This document shows, piece after piece, positions 50,323 to 60,688 of a DNA stretch of 64,000 nt (positions are counted from its first letter, which is position 1; the number at the start of each line of letters is the position of its first letter). The notes below the pieces were generated by a model. That model saw only the letters and a list, made by a program, of their open reading frames with translations. It did no database searches and had not been told where the DNA came from. A program made the translations under genes and the position numbers. Source of the stretch: an uncultured Alistipes sp. (GTDB lineage Bacteria > Bacteroidota > Bacteroidia > Bacteroidales > Rikenellaceae); NCBI GenBank assembly GCA_949286165.1, contig CASDZK010000001.1, positions 1-64,000 on the forward strand, in the 5' to 3' direction.

Positions 50323-53019
50323 TTATTTTTCCAACAACAGGAACAACCCTCTGTTTCCTTCCATATCCAGACGGCTGTCGAGGTTCAAACCAGATTTTTC
50401 CTCCTGAATATTTTTCAAAGCCGGAGCCGTAATCTTTCCCGGCACGAATCCCAATTTCTCCCGGTCGATGACCAATCTACACGACTGTTCCCGATCGGTC
50501 CAGTTCGCCAGAACAACGAAAGCACTGTCCGCTTTCTGATATACCGTGGCATAAACGTTCGGATTATCGGTCTTTACTGCACAAGCTGCATCCCAATAGC
50601 CATGCATGGCCGCATCCCGTATGCCGAAACGGTCGAATATGCCCCACAAAGACGTAGGATCGCCGCTCCACGGCAAACGGGGCGTCATGCAATAAATCAT
50701 TCCGCGCCAATAGTTATGCGAATTGAGCGTTTCGCTCAACAATCCGAAAGGAATGCCCGACATTTCCACCAGCCAGAAATCCGGCGAACTGGCCGGAGAA
50801 AACCCTTCCCCGATCCACAGACGATCCACGTACGGGAACAGGTCGTTGTAAATCAACAGGGAATTGGCGTACCCCGCCCACTGGTTCATGTGGTTCCAAC
50901 TGTGCATATCCACATTACGGCGGTTTCCGTCCGCATCCAAAATACGCCGCCCCCGCTGCAACGTTTTCCGGTCGAGTGCACTGTCGTCGATGTATATGCC
51001 GTCGATTTTCAGATGATCCACCATCCATTTCAATCCCGCCAGATAGTAGTTGTTCCATCGGGAATCGGGCGTCGTAATGACGGATATATCCATGTCTCCC
51101 TTGTATTTTCCTTCATTGAAGGCGTTATACCAGGCCGGGATGAAATGATCCTTAAAATGTTCGTTCAGCCAGGGATTAGGCCCGTTTTGATGAATCAATG
51201 TCCGGGTATCCTTCCCCGGTCCGTCGAAAATGACCTCTCCGCCCAAATTGCGCAAGGCCCATATTTCCGGAATCTTTACCGTCAGTTCCCGGGTCGTATA
51301 GTAAGTCTTTACCTTGATTTGCTGGCGATGCGCCTCTTCCACGAACCGTTTCAGGTCCGCTACGGATTCGTCTGAATACGGATAGTTGATGAACGGATAA
51401 ATATCTTTCTTATGATGGATATTGATGATATTGGCTCCGTTTTGTTTCGCCGATTCGATATATTTCGCGCTCAAATCCGAATTGGAATGATAGAACCGTT
51501 CTTCCGTATGCGTCGCCATATCGATCGGTTTCACGGGAGTAATCAGCATATCGAAACAATAAGCCTGCGTTTCTCCCGCCGCCAGCGTACGTTTTCCGCT
51601 GTACGCCGTAACCGTCTGTCCTCCGTCCGGCCGAGAAGCGAAACGGATGCCTCCTTTGTTTTCGTTTCCCCAAGACTCCGGCAGGCGAATCCGGCCCAAC
51701 GCATAATAGACATTGACCAACGGGCGTCTGTAATTGTCGTCCTTGAACTTTATATGCAATCCGGAATTGACATTCCCCATCCAGAATTCATCCTGCCGTT
51801 TCAGGGTATCCCACTTCCAATCCATCTGTTCGAATTTCCGGAAACCGCCTTTTTCGCCCAATCCCATAAAATATTCGGAAGCGTATGCCGAATAGGGTAT
51901 ATTCAGACGGATATCTTCGATTTGCACCCGTTTCTTAGCCGTTACGTCTATCCGGACATCCGAAAAACCGTCGAAATCGAATAGGCCGGAACAAGCCACC
52001 GTCAGATTTTTTCCGGACGACCGGTTTTCCCACCGGACTTTTCCCGAAGAAAGCCTTTCGATTTTCGTCTTTCCGCTTTTCAGCGTTTCCACGCCTTGCG
52101 GCGTTTCTATCTCCAGTTCCATGCCGCCGGCCAAAACCTCCTGTTTCGCTTCGGGATTCAGGGCGATACCCTGCGTATAATGAGTGACGATCTTTTCGGG
52201 CAATCCGTTGGCGCCGATGCTGACTTCGCCCCCCAAATAACCGATGGTATTCCCTTCCACCGTCAACGGGATATAAGGCTGCGTCGGCTCGTCTCCCGCT
52301 CCGGCCCTGCTGTCCAACCACCGCAATCGGGAATGTCGCCATCCTTCGTTATCCCCCGAATCGGCAACCGCGTCGCCCTTGACCTCCAATACGATATCGA
52401 TCACGGAAGGAGCGGCATTCGCCGGGCGAACCGTTACCTGCCCCCGATATGTCCCGCGCGCGTCCTGCGGAACGGGCAGTCCGATCCACAAAGCCTGCAA
52501 CGCACCTTTCGGGACATCCACCGTCTTAATGAAGTCCTTCCCGTAAATATCCGTTCCGCCCGTATTGAAGCAACGGATCTCTTTCGCGGAAACCGCAGGC
52601 GTCCCGGCATCGCTCTTCAAGTCGGAAAATTTCAGCTTGACCTCTTTCAACTCCTTACCGGCCGCATACAGGCCGAGTTGGTACGTATAAAATTCTCCCG
52701 GCTGCGCCTCGCCCTGAAAACAGGAAAGCTCCTTTTCGGTAAACGACATCCACCGTTTCGGCAGAAAACTCCAATGCCGAATGGCATACGACCGGTTTTC
52801 CGGGAAACAAAAATACCCGCAGTCAGGCATATTTTTACAAAACGAAGCCACTTCTTCCTCCGTAGCGGGGACCGCCATGGCTTCCTCTTTCGTTTTCATC
52901 TCCCCCTTCCGGTTCAAATCGTCAAAGGCATTGGTAATATCGTCGTCCTGAGCATAAAGGACCGATACAGCTCCCGTCAGCAAAACGACGAACAACAGGT
53001 TTCTCATTTTCATATTCAT
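50323..53019 (-). CDS. Exported glycoside-hydrolase-like protein (GH123-N/DUF6067-type)
   Basis: 898 residues with a signal peptide (RNLLFVVLLTGAVSVLYAQ). N-terminal beta-sandwich domains (about 90-480; RGTYRGQVTVRPA as in GH123-type N-terminal domains), then a TIM-barrel-like region: ANIINIHHKKDIYPFINYPYSD, VKTYYTTRELT, DGIYIDDSALDRKT, WIGEGFSPASSPDFWLVEMSGIPFG, and a C-terminal beta domain (VYATVYQKADSAFVVLANWTDR). Acidic residues in IYIDDSALDRK and WIGEGF are candidate catalytic ones. From memory it matches proteins annotated with DUF6067. No characterised reaction is known to me. Divergent from the propeller-like lipoprotein. Confidence 0.75.
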   Translation of the reverse strand: MNMKMRNLLFVVLLTGAVSVLYAQDDDITNAFDDLNRKGEMKTKEEAMAVPATEEEVASFCKNMPDCGYFCFPENRSYAIRHWSFLPKRWMSFTEKELSCFQGEAQPGEFYTYQLGLYAAGKELKEVKLKFSDLKSDAGTPAVSAKEIRCFNTGGTDIYGKDFIKTVDVPKGALQALWIGLPVPQDARGTYRGQVTVRPANAAPSVIDIVLEVKGDAVADSGDNEGWRHSRLRWLDSRAGAGDEPTQPYIPLTVEGNTIGYLGGEVSIGANGLPEKIVTHYTQGIALNPEAKQEVLAGGMELEIETPQGVETLKSGKTKIERLSSGKVRWENRSSGKNLTVACSGLFDFDGFSDVRIDVTAKKRVQIEDIRLNIPYSAYASEYFMGLGEKGGFRKFEQMDWKWDTLKRQDEFWMGNVNSGLHIKFKDDNYRRPLVNVYYALGRIRLPESWGNENKGGIRFASRPDGGQTVTAYSGKRTLAAGETQAYCFDMLITPVKPIDMATHTEERFYHSNSDLSAKYIESAKQNGANIINIHHKKDIYPFINYPYSDESVADLKRFVEEAHRQQIKVKTYYTTRELTVKIPEIWALRNLGGEVIFDGPGKDTRTLIHQNGPNPWLNEHFKDHFIPAWYNAFNEGKYKGDMDISVITTPDSRWNNYYLAGLKWMVDHLKIDGIYIDDSALDRKTLQRGRRILDADGNRRNVDMHSWNHMNQWAGYANSLLIYNDLFPYVDRLWIGEGFSPASSPDFWLVEMSGIPFGLLSETLNSHNYWRGMIYCMTPRLPWSGDPTSLWGIFDRFGIRDAAMHGYWDAACAVKTDNPNVYATVYQKADSAFVVLANWTDREQSCRLVIDREKLGFVPGKITAPALKNIQEEKSGLNLDSRLDMEGNRGLFLLLEK

Positions 53020-53038
53020 TCGAGTTACATTATTTGGA

Positions 53039-53071
53039 CAAATTTAACAAAATAATCCAGTAGAGAAACAA
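53039..53071 (-). promoter_or_regulatory. Candidate promoter of the GH-like gene
   Basis: Minus-strand TAAATTTG (53039-53046) and TTG (53069-53071), 22 bases apart. The remainder of the 204-base divergent gap is AT-rich; no clear plus-strand promoter for the gene at 53224 was found. Confidence 0.45.
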
Positions 53072-53223
53072 GAATAAACACTTATTCTTTTCAAGGTTTC
53101 GATCTATTTTTTCAAGTTTTATCCCGCAAAAACAAATTATATATATTTTTTCGCAACCGATGAGACAATCGCCCGTTTTTTTCTTACTTTTACATTTATT
53201 TATAAAAAACAACCGCCATATCC

Positions 53224-55707
53224 ATGAATAAGAAACCGTTTTTTACTTTACTATTGTTATTGTCATCCGTCGTTTTATCCAACTGCAAAGTGTCCGAACC
53301 GAAAAAGGACGTTCCGGATTCCGTATCCGGCATTTACCCGCATTTAGCATATTACAACAATGAAGGGGAATGCGGAACCGGAGCCGTCGTTCCATGGGCC
53401 GACCGGTTATGGATCATTACCTACGGGCCCCATTTGCCGGACGGTTCTTCCGATAAATTATACGAAATAACACCCGACCTCCGCCAAATCGTCAGAACCG
53501 AAAGCATCGGAGGCACGCCGGCCAACCGCATGATCCACAAAGAAAGCCGTCAGCTATTCATCGGCCCGTACGCCATAGATTCTTCCGGACAAGTCAGAAC
53601 CATACCTTACAGCATCATGCCGGGACGCCACACGGGAAATGCCCGGCATTTGACGGACCCTGCCCGTAAAATCTATTACGGCACGATGGAAGAAGGTTTT
53701 TACGAAGTAGATGTCAATACGCTGGAAGTAAAAGAACTGTACCGGGACGGAAACAAAAAACAGGAAACGTCCGACGGGGCAGGACCGATAAATTCGCTTC
53801 TTCCCGGCGTTCACGGCAAGGGATTGTATTCGGGACAAGGCGTATTGGTTTTCAGCAATAACGGCGAAGGTTCCCGGGAAGCGTTACGGAAGTTCGATGT
53901 GGAAGCCGGCGTATTGGCGGAATGGAACGGAAAAGAATGGAAAGTGGTTCGCAGAAATCAATTTACCGAAATTACCGGACCAGGTGGAATTTACGGCAAC
54001 GAAGATCCGGAGAACGATCCTTTGTGGGCGACCGGCTGGGATCACAAATCCGTCCTGTTAGGGGTTCGAGATGCAGCGCACGGATGGTCCTTTTTCCGCC
54101 TGCCGAAAGCCAGCCACAGCTACGACGGCGCCCACGGATGGAATACCGAATGGCCCCGAATCCGTAACATAGGAACGGCTTCTGACCCCGACTATCTGAT
54201 GACCATGCACGGACTGTTCTGGCGTTTTCCCGGCCGATTCGCAGCCGACAACAGCGGAGGAATACGCCCGCGTTCGGCTTACTTGAAAGTAATCGGAGAT
54301 TATGCCCGCTGGAACGACCGACTGGTGTTCGGATGCGACGATTCCGCCCAAAAAGAGTTTTTGAACAAACGCAAGGCCAAAGGCGGCATCGAAGGTCCGG
54401 GACAATCCAACTCCAATTTATGGTTTACCTCTTTGACCCAACCCGACGAACTCGGACCCGCCACCGCCGAAGGCGCCGTATGGATCGACGAACGGATAGA
54501 CGCCCAAGAATATTCCGAACCGTTTCTGTTCGCCGGATGGAAAAAACGATGCGGATGGATCAAAAACAGCAGCGGAAATCCCGTCACTTTCACATTCGAA
54601 ACGGACGATTCGGGAAACGGCAACTGGAAACCCCTGAAATCCGTTACCGTAGCCGCTTACCAAGATATGAACGTTCCCTTCGCTCCGACCGATCGGGGAG
54701 AATGGATCCGCGTAAAAAGCGACCGTCCGGTTTCCGCTACCGTAAGCTTCTCCTATACGAGCGAAGACAACAGAGACACGACGGCCGATGCCATATTCGA
54801 CGGTCTGATCCCTGCCGATCAACCCCAAACCACGGGCGGCTTATTATACAGTCTGGGAAATAACCGGCGATCGTTAGGGGTATTAGCCTCTGCGACAATC
54901 GACGGCAAACGTGCGGAAACCGGATATTACGAAATGGGGGAAACGTTGGAACTGAAACCCCAAAAAGACCCGGAAACCGCCGGTTTCATCCGGTCGAAAT
55001 TCGAAATTCCGCAACAGGTCGTTTCCATAGAAAACGGTTCAGTGCTGATTATCGACGACAGCGGACGCAGATGGCGACTGCCCTTAGGCGACAAGGCGTA
55101 TAAACCGATGACCGACCAAGGATTGTTACGCGTATGCCGGGAAGTGGCGACAGAACGCGACCTGTTCAGCTGCATGGGAACCTTTTACGAATTGCCGGCG
55201 GAAAATGCTGACGGTTACGCCAAGATACGCCCGATCTCCACTCATCGCTACCAGATTCAGGACTACGCTTCCTATCGCGGCATGCTGTTACTGACCGGAG
55301 TAAATCCCCGAGAAGGCCGCAACAACCCGCATATCATCGTATCGGAAGACGGGAAAGCTGCCGTCTGGGCCGGCGTTATCGACGATTTGTGGAAGCTCGG
55401 CAAACCGCGGGGCGAAGGGGGCCCCTGGAAGGAAACGGCAGTAAAAGCCGGGCAACCATCCGATCCTTATCTGATTGCCTTTTACGATAAAAAAACATTG
55501 ACGCTGTCCCACCAAGCGAACAAAACCGTCAATATCACGGTTGAAGCCGATCCCACAGGCAACGGGGATTGGATGAAATACGCCGTTTACGCCGTTGAAC
55601 CGGGAGAAACCTTGACCTATTCGTTCCCCGATTCGTTTCAAGCCCGCTGGATCAGGTTTTCGTCGGATACGGACACAACCGTTACCGCATGGTTGAAATA
55701 TGAATGA
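53224..55707 (+). CDS. Propeller-like surface lipoprotein of unknown function
   Basis: 827 residues. Lipobox LSNC (Cys21). The first ~400 residues show beta-propeller-like repeats (WADRLWIITYGPHLPDGSSDKLYEI; IYYGTMEEGFYEVDVNTLEVKELYRDG; GVLVFSNNGEG; YLMTMHGLFWRFPGRF), then two similar beta-sandwich segments: FTFETDDSGNGNWKPLKSV and, near the end, ITVEADPTGNGDWMKYAVY, both followed by ETLTYSFP/DMNVPFAP and WIRFSSD/WIRVKSD, which looks like an internal duplication of a C-terminal domain. I do not recognise a named family. Divergent from the GH-like gene at 50323, so the pair may act together on an extracellular substrate. Confidence 0.7.
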   Translation: MNKKPFFTLLLLLSSVVLSNCKVSEPKKDVPDSVSGIYPHLAYYNNEGECGTGAVVPWADRLWIITYGPHLPDGSSDKLYEITPDLRQIVRTESIGGTPANRMIHKESRQLFIGPYAIDSSGQVRTIPYSIMPGRHTGNARHLTDPARKIYYGTMEEGFYEVDVNTLEVKELYRDGNKKQETSDGAGPINSLLPGVHGKGLYSGQGVLVFSNNGEGSREALRKFDVEAGVLAEWNGKEWKVVRRNQFTEITGPGGIYGNEDPENDPLWATGWDHKSVLLGVRDAAHGWSFFRLPKASHSYDGAHGWNTEWPRIRNIGTASDPDYLMTMHGLFWRFPGRFAADNSGGIRPRSAYLKVIGDYARWNDRLVFGCDDSAQKEFLNKRKAKGGIEGPGQSNSNLWFTSLTQPDELGPATAEGAVWIDERIDAQEYSEPFLFAGWKKRCGWIKNSSGNPVTFTFETDDSGNGNWKPLKSVTVAAYQDMNVPFAPTDRGEWIRVKSDRPVSATVSFSYTSEDNRDTTADAIFDGLIPADQPQTTGGLLYSLGNNRRSLGVLASATIDGKRAETGYYEMGETLELKPQKDPETAGFIRSKFEIPQQVVSIENGSVLIIDDSGRRWRLPLGDKAYKPMTDQGLLRVCREVATERDLFSCMGTFYELPAENADGYAKIRPISTHRYQIQDYASYRGMLLLTGVNPREGRNNPHIIVSEDGKAAVWAGVIDDLWKLGKPRGEGGPWKETAVKAGQPSDPYLIAFYDKKTLTLSHQANKTVNITVEADPTGNGDWMKYAVYAVEPGETLTYSFPDSFQARWIRFSSDTDTTVTAWLKYE

Positions 55708-55747
55708 CCGACTCGACGGGGAATTATCCCCGATACGAGAATCACAC

Positions 55748-55787
55748 AAAAAAGGCCGGTATAATTTTCATCATACCGACCTTTTTT
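55748..55787. terminator. Bidirectional terminator between the lipoprotein and HU-CCDC81 genes
   Basis: AAAAAAGG and CGGTAT pair with ATACCG and CCTTTTTT around a 10-base loop with one mismatch; a T-tract serves both directions. Confidence 0.8.
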
Positions 55788-55809
55788 CAACACCTTTTAG
55801 AAATAAATC

Positions 55810-56916
55810 CTATTCCTGAACCGTTTCCGGCTGCTCAACCACAACAGGAATTTCCTCCTCTATCGGCAGACCTTCAAAAGTCGCATTATCCGCACCGAAA
55901 ATCCAACCGTATATCAACACCAAAATAGTCGCAATAATCGCTATGATGGCAATAATAAATACCATATCGTTGCCTTTCTTCTTGCCCGTATTGTTCACAG
56001 GTACGCGGCGCCCTTGTGTCTGTGTCCGAGGAGTACGGGTCTGAGGTGTTCCCGTTTCGGGAGCAACACCTGGTTTGCTGGGGGCGGCAGGAATCGTACC
56101 GTATAAATTGGCCGTACGCTGTTGCATACCGCTCCGATGAGACTGAGGAACTTTCGGTCTTTCAGGTCCCGGCTGATGCTGTGACGAACCGTTCCCGTAC
56201 AAACTGTTGATCGTTTGCCGACGCGATTCTCCGACCGGAACACCGACAGGACGTTCGGAACCGCCCGCATCGCTTCCAGGAACGGATGCAGACTCTTCTC
56301 TCGGCGAAAAATAACGGACCCCGATACCGCTGTTCCTCGTATTCGGCTGAGGAGGATAGGAGGATTGTATATTACCTTGTACCGGAGCGTGCGGCTGCGA
56401 TACGGGAACGGCTTGCCCCTCCGGTTCCGCAGGAGAAACGGGAAAAGGCGGAATATTTTGTCTCAACACTCTCGGCTGTTCCGCAGGGACGGAAGTTGCC
56501 TCTCCTGTCAGTTCGGGAACGACCGCTTTTTCTTCCGCAACATTCGGTTTTTCCGGCCGCGGTTCGGTCTTCGCAGGTTCTTCCTGAACCGCTTCACTTT
56601 CTTTGGCCAGATAAATTACCCGATTCGCATCGTATTTCAACACACCGACCCCTTCTATTATATATTGTCCCCGTTCGTTCAACGATTTCCGGATATATTC
56701 GACATACTCTTTCAGGATAACCTCCGCTTCCTCTTTCTCTACGCCGGCCCAACTTTGCAAAGCAGACAGCAATACACCGTCGTCCTTATTCAAAAACGGC
56801 ACGAATACCAATATGATTCCCACGCCATCCACATTTTTACGGATAAAAGCACCCAATCCGGGAATAATCAGCCGTTTATTACGTTGCAGACATGTGATTA
56901 ACAATTTGTTTATCAT
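55810..56916 (-). CDS. HU-CCDC81-type domain protein with C-terminal membrane anchor
   Basis: 368 residues, starting at the ATG 56916 (INKLLITCLQRNKRLIIPGLGAFIRK). The first ~120 residues are two small alpha/beta HU-like domains of the type shared with eukaryotic CCDC81 (the bacterial HU-CCDC81 families). A long Pro/Gln/Ser/Thr-rich linker (about 125-310) follows, then KKKGND and a single transmembrane helix (MVFIIAIIAIIATILVLIYG, about 318-341) and a short acidic tail. Positive residues before the helix suggest the HU part is cytoplasmic. In Bacteroidota such proteins are thought to link chromosome or cell envelope; role unproven. The open frame extends to 56985, but a promoter lies at 56994, so the shorter start is preferred. 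Confidence 0.8.
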   Translation of the reverse strand: MINKLLITCLQRNKRLIIPGLGAFIRKNVDGVGIILVFVPFLNKDDGVLLSALQSWAGVEKEEAEVILKEYVEYIRKSLNERGQYIIEGVGVLKYDANRVIYLAKESEAVQEEPAKTEPRPEKPNVAEEKAVVPELTGEATSVPAEQPRVLRQNIPPFPVSPAEPEGQAVPVSQPHAPVQGNIQSSYPPQPNTRNSGIGVRYFSPREESASVPGSDAGGSERPVGVPVGESRRQTINSLYGNGSSQHQPGPERPKVPQSHRSGMQQRTANLYGTIPAAPSKPGVAPETGTPQTRTPRTQTQGRRVPVNNTGKKKGNDMVFIIAIIAIIATILVLIYGWIFGADNATFEGLPIEEEIPVVVEQPETVQE

Positions 56917-56993
56917 AATCGTAGCAAATAAATTAATCCGATGAATAAAAACGGGTCGTATACAAAAACAACTCCGCAATATCAATTAATTTT

Positions 56994-57001
56994 CAAAGAT
57001 A
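56994..57001 (-). promoter_or_regulatory. -7 element of the HU-CCDC81 gene
   Basis: CAAAGATA on the plus strand is TATCTTTG on the minus strand. Leader to the chosen start about 70 bases. Confidence 0.45.
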
Positions 57002-57292
57002 TAAAAATTTCAGATACGGACACGCATATTCCTCTTTTTTCCAGCCGAATTTCCTTTCGGATTCGGCAATATCCGTTTTTCCGAAAATTCACGATCGATT
57101 TTGCAGCCCTCACGAACGTCGTTTCAAGAACCGTTCTCCTCCGAAACAAGAGATCCGATCGCCCCTGGAATACAACAGTGATCACGACGGACAAACGGCC
57201 GGGACCATCCGATTCCGTTCGGAAAAAAGAACGCGGAACGAAACAAAAACGGGACAGATTCCGCCCGCTCGAAAAATCCCCCGAAAATCCCC

Positions 57293-57321
57293 TTGCGTTC
57301 TGATTTTTTATCGTACATTTG
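57293..57321 (+). promoter_or_regulatory. Promoter of speA
   Basis: TTG (57293-57295) and TACATTTG (57314-57321), 18 bases apart. Transcription starting near 57328 excludes the upstream in-frame ATG at 57319 and supports ATG 57379. The rest of the 56917-57292 region has only the minus-strand -7 element at 56994-57001. Confidence 0.6.
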
Positions 57322-57378
57322 CACCATTCACAAAAGTATGTATACGTACCCGGTTTAATTTTAATCGCCGAATTAAAA

Positions 57379-58779
57379 ATGAAGAACAAATACATCGATT
57401 TGATTGAACAGACTTTTGAATTTCCGCAAGAGGAGTTCGATGTTACCGACCATGAACTGAATTTCCATCACGTACCGTTGATGGACATCATCAAGCAATA
57501 CGGCACTCCGTTGAAAATAACTTATTTGCCCAAAATATCCTCCCAGATACAACGGGCCAAACGCCTGTTCAACGTAGCGATGGCGAAAGTGGATTATAAA
57601 GGCTCCTACAACTATTGCTATTGTACGAAAAGTTCCCATTTTTCATTCGTATTGGAAGAAGCGTTGAAAAACGACATCAATTTGGAAACGTCTTCCGCCT
57701 ATGACATCTTTTTAGTCAATGCCCTGTACGAAAACGGGGTAATAGACAAAGACACCTATATCGTATGCAACGGGTTCAAGCGGCAATTGTATGTGGAAAA
57801 CATAGCGGGACTCATCAACAACAATTTCATCAACACGGTCGCCGTCCTCGACAACAAAGAAGAGTTGTCGGCCCTCGACTCGCTGATTGACGAACACAAA
57901 AAGGCCAAATTAGGCATCCGGATCGCCGCGGAAGAAGAGCCCAAATTCGATTTTTACACTTCCCGTTTAGGCGTACGCTACAACGACATTATCGATTTTT
58001 ATCTGGAAAAAATCAAGAATAACCATAAATTCGAGTTGAGGATGCTGCATTTCTTCATCAACACCGGCATACGCGACACGGCGTATTACTGGAGCGAACT
58101 GAACAAATGCATCAATCTCTATTGCCGACTGAAAAAAGTATGTCCGGAACTCGACTCCCTGAATATCGGCGGCGGATTCCCGATCAAAAATTCGTTGGGG
58201 TTCAACTACGACTATGAATACATGACCGAAGAAATCATTGCCCAGATCAAGAACATCTGCCAGCAGTACGACGTGACGGAACCGAATATTTTCACGGAAT
58301 TCGGGTCGTTTACCGTAGGAGAAAGCGGAGCTACCCTATTCTCGATTTTGAACCAGAAAAAACAAAACGACCGGGAGCTATGGTACATGATAGACAGTTC
58401 GTTCATGACTACCCTGCCGGATATATGGGGCATCAACCAGAAATACATCTTGTTGGCCATCAACCATTGGGATCGCGAATACCAACGGATATTCCTGGGC
58501 GGGCTGACCTGCGACAGCGAAGACTTTTACAATGCCGAAGCTCATTCCAACGCGATTTACCTGCCTAAAATAGAACCGGGGGAAACCCAATATATCGGAT
58601 TTTTCCATACCGGGGCTTACCAGGAATCGTTGGGCGGCTACGGCGGCTTGCAGCACTGTCTTATTCCCGCTCCGAAACACATCATCATAGACCGCGACAA
58701 AGACGACAACGACTATTACACCCGCCTGTTCGCCAAAGAACAAAGTTACCGGTCGATGTTGCGCACGCTGGGATATTGA
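57379..58779 (+). CDS. speA: SpeA-like fold-III PLP decarboxylase (arginine decarboxylase type)
   Basis: 466 residues. PLP-dependent decarboxylase of the alanine-racemase fold: the PLP Lys84 is in [15 protein letters not shown], glycine loop GGGFPIKNS, and C-terminal domain with [12 protein letters not shown] Cys in [11 protein letters not shown] and [15 protein letters not shown]. The start [19 protein letters not shown] is typical of Bacteroidota short (about 465) enzymes that are annotated as arginine decarboxylase; the ~640-residue SpeA of proteobacteria is different in length. It would supply agmatine for polyamine synthesis. Substrate could be arginine or another basic amino acid. Confidence 0.8.
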   Translation: MKNKYIDLIEQTFEFPQEEFDVTDHELNFHHVPLMDIIKQYGTPLKITYLPKISSQIQRAKRLFNVAMAKVDYKGSYNYCYCTKSSHFSFVLEEALKNDINLETSSAYDIFLVNALYENGVIDKDTYIVCNGFKRQLYVENIAGLINNNFINTVAVLDNKEELSALDSLIDEHKKAKLGIRIAAEEEPKFDFYTSRLGVRYNDIIDFYLEKIKNNHKFELRMLHFFINTGIRDTAYYWSELNKCINLYCRLKKVCPELDSLNIGGGFPIKNSLGFNYDYEYMTEEIIAQIKNICQQYDVTEPNIFTEFGSFTVGESGATLFSILNQKKQNDRELWYMIDSSFMTTLPDIWGINQKYILLAINHWDREYQRIFLGGLTCDSEDFYNAEAHSNAIYLPKIEPGETQYIGFFHTGAYQESLGGYGGLQHCLIPAPKHIIIDRDKDDNDYYTRLFAKEQSYRSMLRTLGY

Positions 58780-58865
58780 ATTGTACGGGGTTTGCATCCC
58801 CGCTTCCGAACGACGAGAACAAACCAACGGCTGTTTTTCAACAGCCCCAAAAAAATATTTACATT

Positions 58866-60470
58866 ATGTCGGAATTTAAATATCAGGAACCGTTTCCTAT
58901 CGCAGAAGACACGACGGAATATCGTCTTCTGACCAAAGAGTACGTACATTGCTCCGAATGCAACGGACGTAAAATATTGACCGTAGACCCGGAAGGATTG
59001 ACGGTATTGTCCAAAGCGGCTTTTTCAGACGTATCGTTCTATCTGCGGGCGGCGCATCTGCAAAAGCTGGCCGATATACTCAAAGATCCGGAAGCCACGG
59101 ACAACGACCGTTTCGTCGCATATACCATGCTGGCGAATCAAGTGGTGGCGGCCGAAGGGGAACTGCCGACCTGTCAGGACACGGGCACGGCGATCGTCAT
59201 CGGGAAGAAAGGCGAAAACGTATATACCGGAGCATGCGACGCGGAAGCCCTCTCCAAAGGGGTTTACGAAACTTACAAAGAACGCAACCTGCGCTATTCC
59301 CAAGTCGTGCCATTTACTATGACGGAAGAGAAGAACAGCGGGAACAACCTGCCGGCGCAAATCGACATTTACGCTACGCAAGGGGCCAAATACGAATTTC
59401 TGTTCATTACCAAAGGCGGAGGATCCGCGAACAAGACTTTCCTGTACCAGCAGACCAAAGCCTTGCTGAACGAAGAATCGCTGACCAAGTTCATCAAAGA
59501 AAAAATCAAGGATTTGGGAACGTCGGCCTGCCCACCCTATCATCTGGCCATCGTCGTCGGCGGGACTTCGGCGGAAGCGAATCTGGCAGCCGTAAAAAAG
59601 GCGTCGGCCGGCTATTACGACCACCTTCCGACGCACGGCAACGAAGGGGGACAAGCGTTCCGCGATCTCGAGTGGGAAGAAAAAGTATTGAAAATTTGCC
59701 AGGAAAGCGGAGTAGGCGCGCAGTTCGGCGGCAAATATTTAGTACACGACGTGCGTGTTATCCGGATGCCCCGCCATGCCGCATCCTGTCCCGTAGGTAT
59801 CGGAGTCAGTTGTAGCGCCGACCGGAACATCAAGGCAAAAATCACGGAAGAAGGCATTTTTCTGGAAGCCCTTGAAAAAAATCCGGCCCGGTTCCTGCCG
59901 AAAGAAGCGCCGATGTTGAAACCGGCCGTGGAAATCGATTTGGATATGGGCATGGACAAAGTTCGCGAAGAACTCAGCAAACATCCCATAAAAACGCGTC
60001 TGAACCTGAAAGGGACGCTGATTGTTGCCCGGGATATCGCCCATGCAGAAATCAAAAAACGCATTGACGCCGGAGAACCGATTCCCCAATACATGAAAGA
60101 CCATCCCGTTTATTATGCGGGGCCGGCCAAGACTCCGGCCGGCATGGCATCGGGAAGTTTCGGACCCACCACGGCCGGACGGATGGATCCTTACGTCGAT
60201 CTGTTCCAAAGCCACGGAGGATCTATGGTCATGGTAGCGAAAGGCAACCGGTCGAAAACCGTAACGGACGCCTGTGCGAAACACGGCGGATTCTACCTGG
60301 GCTCGATCGGCGGACCGGCGGCCATTCTCGCCAAAGACAGCATTAAGAGCGTGGAAGTGATCGATTTTCCCGAATTGGGCATGGAAGCCGTTCGGAAAAT
60401 ATATGTGGAAAATTTTCCCGCTTTCATCATCGTGGACGATAAAGGCAACGATTTTTTCGCCTCTTTGTAA
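58866..60470 (+). CDS. fumA: Class I (Fe-S) fumarate hydratase
   Basis: 534 residues. [4Fe-4S] fumarase, interconverting fumarate and malate; oxygen-sensitive and typical of anaerobes. Cluster Cys in [10 protein letters not shown] and the [16 protein letters not shown] region; [40 protein letters not shown] and the C-terminal half ([29 protein letters not shown]) match single-chain class I enzymes. The ATG at 58866 is chosen; the frame runs upstream to 58776 without family features. It lies 86 bases after speA; a GGGG/CCCC stem is in the gap. Confidence 0.95.
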   Translation: MSEFKYQEPFPIAEDTTEYRLLTKEYVHCSECNGRKILTVDPEGLTVLSKAAFSDVSFYLRAAHLQKLADILKDPEATDNDRFVAYTMLANQVVAAEGELPTCQDTGTAIVIGKKGENVYTGACDAEALSKGVYETYKERNLRYSQVVPFTMTEEKNSGNNLPAQIDIYATQGAKYEFLFITKGGGSANKTFLYQQTKALLNEESLTKFIKEKIKDLGTSACPPYHLAIVVGGTSAEANLAAVKKASAGYYDHLPTHGNEGGQAFRDLEWEEKVLKICQESGVGAQFGGKYLVHDVRVIRMPRHAASCPVGIGVSCSADRNIKAKITEEGIFLEALEKNPARFLPKEAPMLKPAVEIDLDMGMDKVREELSKHPIKTRLNLKGTLIVARDIAHAEIKKRIDAGEPIPQYMKDHPVYYAGPAKTPAGMASGSFGPTTAGRMDPYVDLFQSHGGSMVMVAKGNRSKTVTDACAKHGGFYLGSIGGPAAILAKDSIKSVEVIDFPELGMEAVRKIYVENFPAFIIVDDKGNDFFASL

Positions 60471-60494
60471 ACCCGATCGTTTCGATCCGATAAA

Positions 60495-60520
60495 AAAGGC
60501 CGGAATCATCCGGACTTTTC
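60495..60520 (+). terminator. Terminator of fumA
   Basis: AAAAGGCCGGA with TCCGGACTTTT around a short loop, one mismatch; ends in TTTT. Confidence 0.6.
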
Positions 60521-60632
60521 AATTCGTCCGGAACTTTCCGGAAACGGGACTTCGTCCCGATGTCGCAAACCTATTCCGATTTTCTGACAAAAACAATAAA
60601 AAACGATAATCCGCCGTTTATGGAAAATGGTA

Positions 60633-60662
60633 TTGTCCATATCGGTAAAACAGTTATTTTTG
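60633..60662 (+). promoter_or_regulatory. Promoter of the YugP-like gene
   Basis: TTG (60633-60635) and TATTTTTG (60655-60662), 19 bases apart, the consensus spacing. Confidence 0.65.
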
Positions 60663-60688
60663 CATAAAACAAAAACAGTATAGAAAAA

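Noticed and set aside
32003..55707. A polysaccharide utilisation locus with SusC/SusD
   Set aside because: Several exported glycosidases occur but no TonB-dependent receptor or SusD lipoprotein and no hybrid two-component or ECF regulator is present.
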